From Caulobacter vibrioides (GTDB lineage: Bacteria; Pseudomonadota; Alphaproteobacteria; Caulobacterales; Caulobacteraceae), in NCBI RefSeq assembly GCF_002310375.3, contig NZ_CP023315.3, positions 3,596,001-3,660,000 of the forward strand: a DNA stretch of 64,000 nt, in the 5' to 3' direction. A model generated the notes under the pieces. It was not told the DNA's origin, searched no databases, and saw only the letters and a program-made list of their open reading frames with translations. Shown piece by piece: positions 60,826-64,000 of the stretch. The position numbers and the translations under genes are program-made. Each line of letters begins with the position of its first letter. Within the stretch, counting starts at the first letter, position 1.

Positions 60826-60881
60826 CGCCCTCTAATACCGGAAAAATTTCCACACGAAAGGATCGTGCTAAAGCAGGCGGC

Positions 60882-62561
60882 ATGACGCTTGAATCTCGCC
60901 TCGACGACTGGAGCCGCGGGTGGCGCGCGCCGCTGTTCGCCGCGCTGGTCGCCCTGATCGCCGGCCTGCCCGGCCTGTTCGCCATGCCGCCGCTGGACCG
61001 CGACGAATCGCGCTTCGCCCAGGCCACGTCGCAGATGATCGAGACCGGCGACTATGTGGTCATCAAGTTCCAGGACCAGCCGCGCTTCAAGAAGCCGGTC
61101 GGCATCCACTGGATGCAGGCGCTCAGCGTCAAGGCGCTGTCTGACGCCGAGGACCGTCGGATCTGGGCGTACCGTATTCCCTCGCTTCTGGGCGCCATGC
61201 TGGCGGCAGCGGCCTGCGCCTGGGGCGCGGCGGCGCTGTTCGACCCTCGCACCGGCCTGCTGGCCGGTTCCATTCTGGGCGCGACCTTCCTGCTGTCGTC
61301 CGAGGCCTTCATCGCCAAGACAGACGCGGCCCTTTGCGGCGCGACCACCCTGGCCATGGCGGCGCTGGCGCGGATCTATATGGCTCATCGCAAGGGCGAG
61401 CCCTCGAGCAAGCGGACCAAGCTCGCGTTCTGGCTGGGCCTGGCGCTGGCGGCGCTGATCAAGGGTCCCGTAGGCCTACTGGTGGCGATCTTCGCGCTCG
61501 TCGCCTTGGCGATCTGGGATCGCAAGGGCGCCTGGATCAAGGACCTAGGCTGGTCCTGGGGCCTGATCCTGTTCGCGGCGATCACCCTGCCCTGGGCGAT
61601 GATGATCACCGTCGCCACCGATGGCGCCTTCTGGGGCGCGGCGGTCGGCGCGGACCTAGCCCCCAAGCTGGCCGGCGGCCAGGAAGGCCATGCCGGTCCG
61701 TTCGGCTATCACACCCTGCTTGCGCCGCTGCTGTCGTTCCCCGCGACCCTGTTGCTGCCGGCGGCCCTGGTCGTCGGCTGGACCAAGCGCGACGAACCGG
61801 GCGTACGCTTCGCTCTCTGCTGGCTGGTCCCGACCTGGCTGATGTTCGAGCTGCTGCCGACCAAGCTGGTCCACTACGAGCTTCCGGCCTATGGCGCCCT
61901 GGCCATGCTGATGGCGGCCGCCGTGCGCGCGCCGATCGGCAAGCGGTCGCGCTGGATCGGCGGCGCGCTGTCCGTGCTGATGGGCGCGGTTCTGGCGGCC
62001 GTGGCGATCTATGGCCAGACCGCGTTCGGGACGACGAGCGACCTTGCCTGGACCATCCTGGCGGCCCTGCTGGCCCTGGGCGCCGGCGTGGCGGGCGCGA
62101 CGCTGCTGCTTCGCCACCACTCGGCGCGGGCGTTGGTCACAGCCGGCGCCTTGGGCGTGGCGGCCCACATCGCCCTGACCGCCGGCCTGATCCCGCGCCT
62201 GGAGCCCCTGTTCCTGTCCCCGGATCTGGCCAAGACCTTGGACAGCGCCCGCCTTTCGCCCCGCTCGGGCGCTCCGGCCCCGGTGGCCGTGACGGGCTAC
62301 GCCGAGCCCAGCCTGATCTTCCAGCTGGGAACCACCACCCAGCTGACGGACGGCGCCGGCGCGGCCCAGGCGGTTGCCGAAGGCCGCACCGCCATCGTCG
62401 AGGCGCGGGAAGAGGCGCCCTTCCGCGAGGCCTTGAAGACGCTCGGCCTGACCGCGCGCCCCGCCGCCGTGGTCGAGGGCCTGAACTATTCCGACGGCGA
62501 CCAGGAGCGTCTGACCGTCTATCGCGGCGAACCCATCACGCCGCAGGAGGCCCAGCCGTGA
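60882..62561 (+). CDS. ArnT-like GT39-family glycosyltransferase
   Basis: 559 residues, 11-12 membrane helices. The N-terminal FAMPPLDRDESRFAQATSQM contains the catalytic Asp-Glu of the family, with KPVGIHWMQALS after it. Transfers a sugar from a polyprenyl-phosphate carrier to lipid A or another periplasmic acceptor. Pairs with the divergent GT2 gene. Overlaps the HMG-CoA lyase start by GTGA. Confidence 0.9.
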   Translation: MTLESRLDDWSRGWRAPLFAALVALIAGLPGLFAMPPLDRDESRFAQATSQMIETGDYVVIKFQDQPRFKKPVGIHWMQALSVKALSDAEDRRIWAYRIPSLLGAMLAAAACAWGAAALFDPRTGLLAGSILGATFLLSSEAFIAKTDAALCGATTLAMAALARIYMAHRKGEPSSKRTKLAFWLGLALAALIKGPVGLLVAIFALVALAIWDRKGAWIKDLGWSWGLILFAAITLPWAMMITVATDGAFWGAAVGADLAPKLAGGQEGHAGPFGYHTLLAPLLSFPATLLLPAALVVGWTKRDEPGVRFALCWLVPTWLMFELLPTKLVHYELPAYGALAMLMAAAVRAPIGKRSRWIGGALSVLMGAVLAAVAIYGQTAFGTTSDLAWTILAALLALGAGVAGATLLLRHHSARALVTAGALGVAAHIALTAGLIPRLEPLFLSPDLAKTLDSARLSPRSGAPAPVAVTGYAEPSLIFQLGTTTQLTDGAGAAQAVAEGRTAIVEAREEAPFREALKTLGLTARPAAVVEGLNYSDGDQERLTVYRGEPITPQEAQP

Positions 62562-63457
62562 GCCGCTTCATCCAGATCGTCGAGGTCGGCCCGCGTGACG
62601 GGCTGCAGAACGAGAAGATCGTTCTGAGCGTCGCCGAAAAGCTCGACCTGATCGCCCGGCTTGAGGCCGCCGGCGCCAAGCGCACCGAGGTCGTCTCGTT
62701 CGTGAACCCAAGCCGCGTGCCGCAGATGGCGGGGGCCGAGGAGATCATGGCCGCCCTGCCCGCCGACCTTGTCCACGCGCGCATCGGCCTTGTGCTGAAC
62801 ATGCGCGGCTGGGAGCGGTGCGTGTCGACGGGGTGCGACGAGGCCAATGTCGTGGTCTGCGCCTCGGACGGCTTCGCCACCCGCAACCAGGGCTCGACCA
62901 CGCGCCAGCAGGTCGAGACCCTGGCGGCCATCGTCGAGCGCCAGGCGAGCGAAGGCGGCCCGCCGATCACCGCCACCATCTCGGTGGCCTTCGGTTGCCC
63001 GTTCGATGGCGAGGTGTCCGAGGACCAGGTCGTCGCCATCGTTCGTGAAGCCGCCGCCCTGGGCGTGCATGAGATCGCCATCGCCGACACCATTGGGGTC
63101 GCCGATCCCTGGACGGTCCGTCAGCGGATCGAGGCCGTCCGCGCCGCCGCGCCGGGCGCTCGTCTGCGCATGCATTTCCACGACACCCGCAACACGGGGC
63201 TGGCCAACGCCTTCGCCAGCGTCGAGGCGGGCGTCGATGTTCTGGACGCCTCGGTCGGGGGGCTGGGCGGCTGTCCGTTCGCGCCGGCCGCGACGGGCAA
63301 TATCGGCACCGAGGATCTCGTCTACATGCTGGAACGCGCCGGCTTCGAGACCGGTTACGATCTGGCGGCGCTGATCGAGATCGGCCGCGACATCAGCCAA
63401 CGCCTGGGCAAGGCCCCCGCCTCGTCCCTGGCCCGCGCCGGAAGGTTCCCCGCATGA
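62558..63457 (+). CDS. Hydroxymethylglutaryl-CoA lyase
   Basis: 299 residues from a GTG at 62558. Cleaves HMG-CoA to acetoacetate and acetyl-CoA in leucine breakdown. VEVGPRDGLQNE, VAFGCPFDGEV, HFHDTRNTGLANA and the signature GGLGGCPFAPAATGN with the catalytic Cys. Overlaps the next gene by ATGA. Confidence 0.95.
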   Translation: MSRFIQIVEVGPRDGLQNEKIVLSVAEKLDLIARLEAAGAKRTEVVSFVNPSRVPQMAGAEEIMAALPADLVHARIGLVLNMRGWERCVSTGCDEANVVVCASDGFATRNQGSTTRQQVETLAAIVERQASEGGPPITATISVAFGCPFDGEVSEDQVVAIVREAAALGVHEIAIADTIGVADPWTVRQRIEAVRAAAPGARLRMHFHDTRNTGLANAFASVEAGVDVLDASVGGLGGCPFAPAATGNIGTEDLVYMLERAGFETGYDLAALIEIGRDISQRLGKAPASSLARAGRFPA

Positions 63458-63819
63458 GACACATGGCTGTCCTGCTCGCCCTTGGCCTGTCGGCCTGCGT
63501 CGCCGCGCCGGTGGCCGACGCCGGCCCCGCCCGCTGCGACGTCACGATCCGGTTCGGCAGCTACGGCGCGGGGATCGACCACGCGCTCGCCGACAAGGTC
63601 GCCGCCGCCATCAAGGTCGACCGCGACATCGCTCGCGCCGAACGCAAGCCCTGGGGCCGCGAGGGCGAGTTCGACCAGTGCCTGACGGCCAAGCCCGGTC
63701 GCGACGCCAAGGCGATGTACGCGCGCTACCGGGCGATGCTGCCGGGCAAGAGCCTGAAGGCGCCAACCTCGATAGAGGGGCCGGACGGACTGCGGTTCGA
63801 GACGATCGCGCCGATGTAG
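63454..63819 (+). CDS. Small putative lipoprotein
   Basis: 121 residues. Signal with lipobox LSAC, then CDVTIRFGSYGAGIDHALAD. Cys at 15 would be lipidated; two more Cys remain. Coupled to HMG-CoA lyase by overlap only. No family recognised. Confidence 0.65.
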   Translation: MRHMAVLLALGLSACVAAPVADAGPARCDVTIRFGSYGAGIDHALADKVAAAIKVDRDIARAERKPWGREGEFDQCLTAKPGRDAKAMYARYRAMLPGKSLKAPTSIEGPDGLRFETIAPM

Positions 63820-63857
63820 GCGGACGTTTGCGGGCGATCTTGGGTGGGAGGCGGACC

Positions 63858-63970
63858 AATCCTCCCCCTAGCGGGGGAGGTGTCGGCGAAGCCGACGGAG
63901 GGGGAAAAAGCCGGCTCGGCGGTGCTTCCCCCTCCGGCCTTCGGCCTCCTCCCCCCTGGGGGGAGGATCT
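63858..63970. repeat. Palindromic intergenic repeat, type A copy 3
   Basis: AATCCTCCCCCTAGCGGGGGAGG at the left and CTCCCCCCTGGGGGGAGGAT at the right, with GTCGGCGAAGCCGAC and GGCCTTCGGCC inside (ends given as short motifs). Nearly the same as the copy at 35819. Confidence 0.88.
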
Positions 63971-64000
63971 GTGTCTTCGGAGCCCATGTCCGCCAAGGGC

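Overview
The window looks like a high-GC alphaproteobacterium, most likely Caulobacter or a close relative. The signs are the Caulobacter-type gene content, frequent GTG/TTG starts, the alphaproteobacterial family of intergenic palindromic repeats, petABC with a Rieske-cytochrome b-cytochrome c1 order, and a B12-riboswitch-controlled metE. No database search was possible, so every name rests on motif recognition.

Bases 1 to about 23,850 are the right part of a prophage whose left end lies outside the window. A leftward block (1-5852) encodes packaging and head proteins: terminase small and large subunits, gpW-like connector, gpB-like portal and a partial prohead protease/major capsid fusion. 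Upstream of it a leftward replication operon (7050-12052) has overlapping genes: small unknown proteins, a DNA methyltransferase, a CHC2/Toprim primase and a D5-type primase-helicase. The lysogeny switch (12947-14095) is a Cro-like gene divergent from a CI/LexA-like repressor. Four copies of a 17-bp operator-like palindrome lie in two clusters, one in the cro/ci gap and one at 14487-14537. A long rightward operon (14607-23815) then carries a small phage family protein, a Gly-Asp/Gly-Tyr repeat protein, an XRE regulator, two proteins built from primase C-terminal-type domains, a ParB-like protein, a VVA0879-type zinc protein, several small unknowns and a large serine recombinase. The recombinase ends inside a tRNA-Met gene (23772-23848) that marks the prophage/host junction.

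Bases 23,850-64,000 are ordinary chromosome: a GT4 glycosyltransferase, a tricorn-like S41 protease, an FAD oxidoreductase, a DUF418 membrane protein, indolepyruvate ferredoxin oxidoreductase with a divergent Lrp regulator, rplJ-rplL, proC, lgt with a MidA-type methyltransferase and YfiH protein, prs, rplY-pth, metE with its riboswitch, ychF, two dienelactone hydrolases, petABC, trmL, two lipid-linked-sugar type glycosyltransferases and HMG-CoA lyase. Several copies of palindromic intergenic repeats are scattered here, one of them in frame inside the MidA-type gene.

The most unusual signals are all in the prophage: a 17-bp palindrome present five times inside five unrelated genes, always in the same reading frame (peptide A-N-A/G-V-R-M/I); a 42-bp perfect inverted duplication between the primase-helicase and a stand-alone copy of its C-terminal domain; a codon-pure GGC-GAC/GGC-TAC minisatellite gene; and nine TGTCCGT heptamers behind the primase operon.
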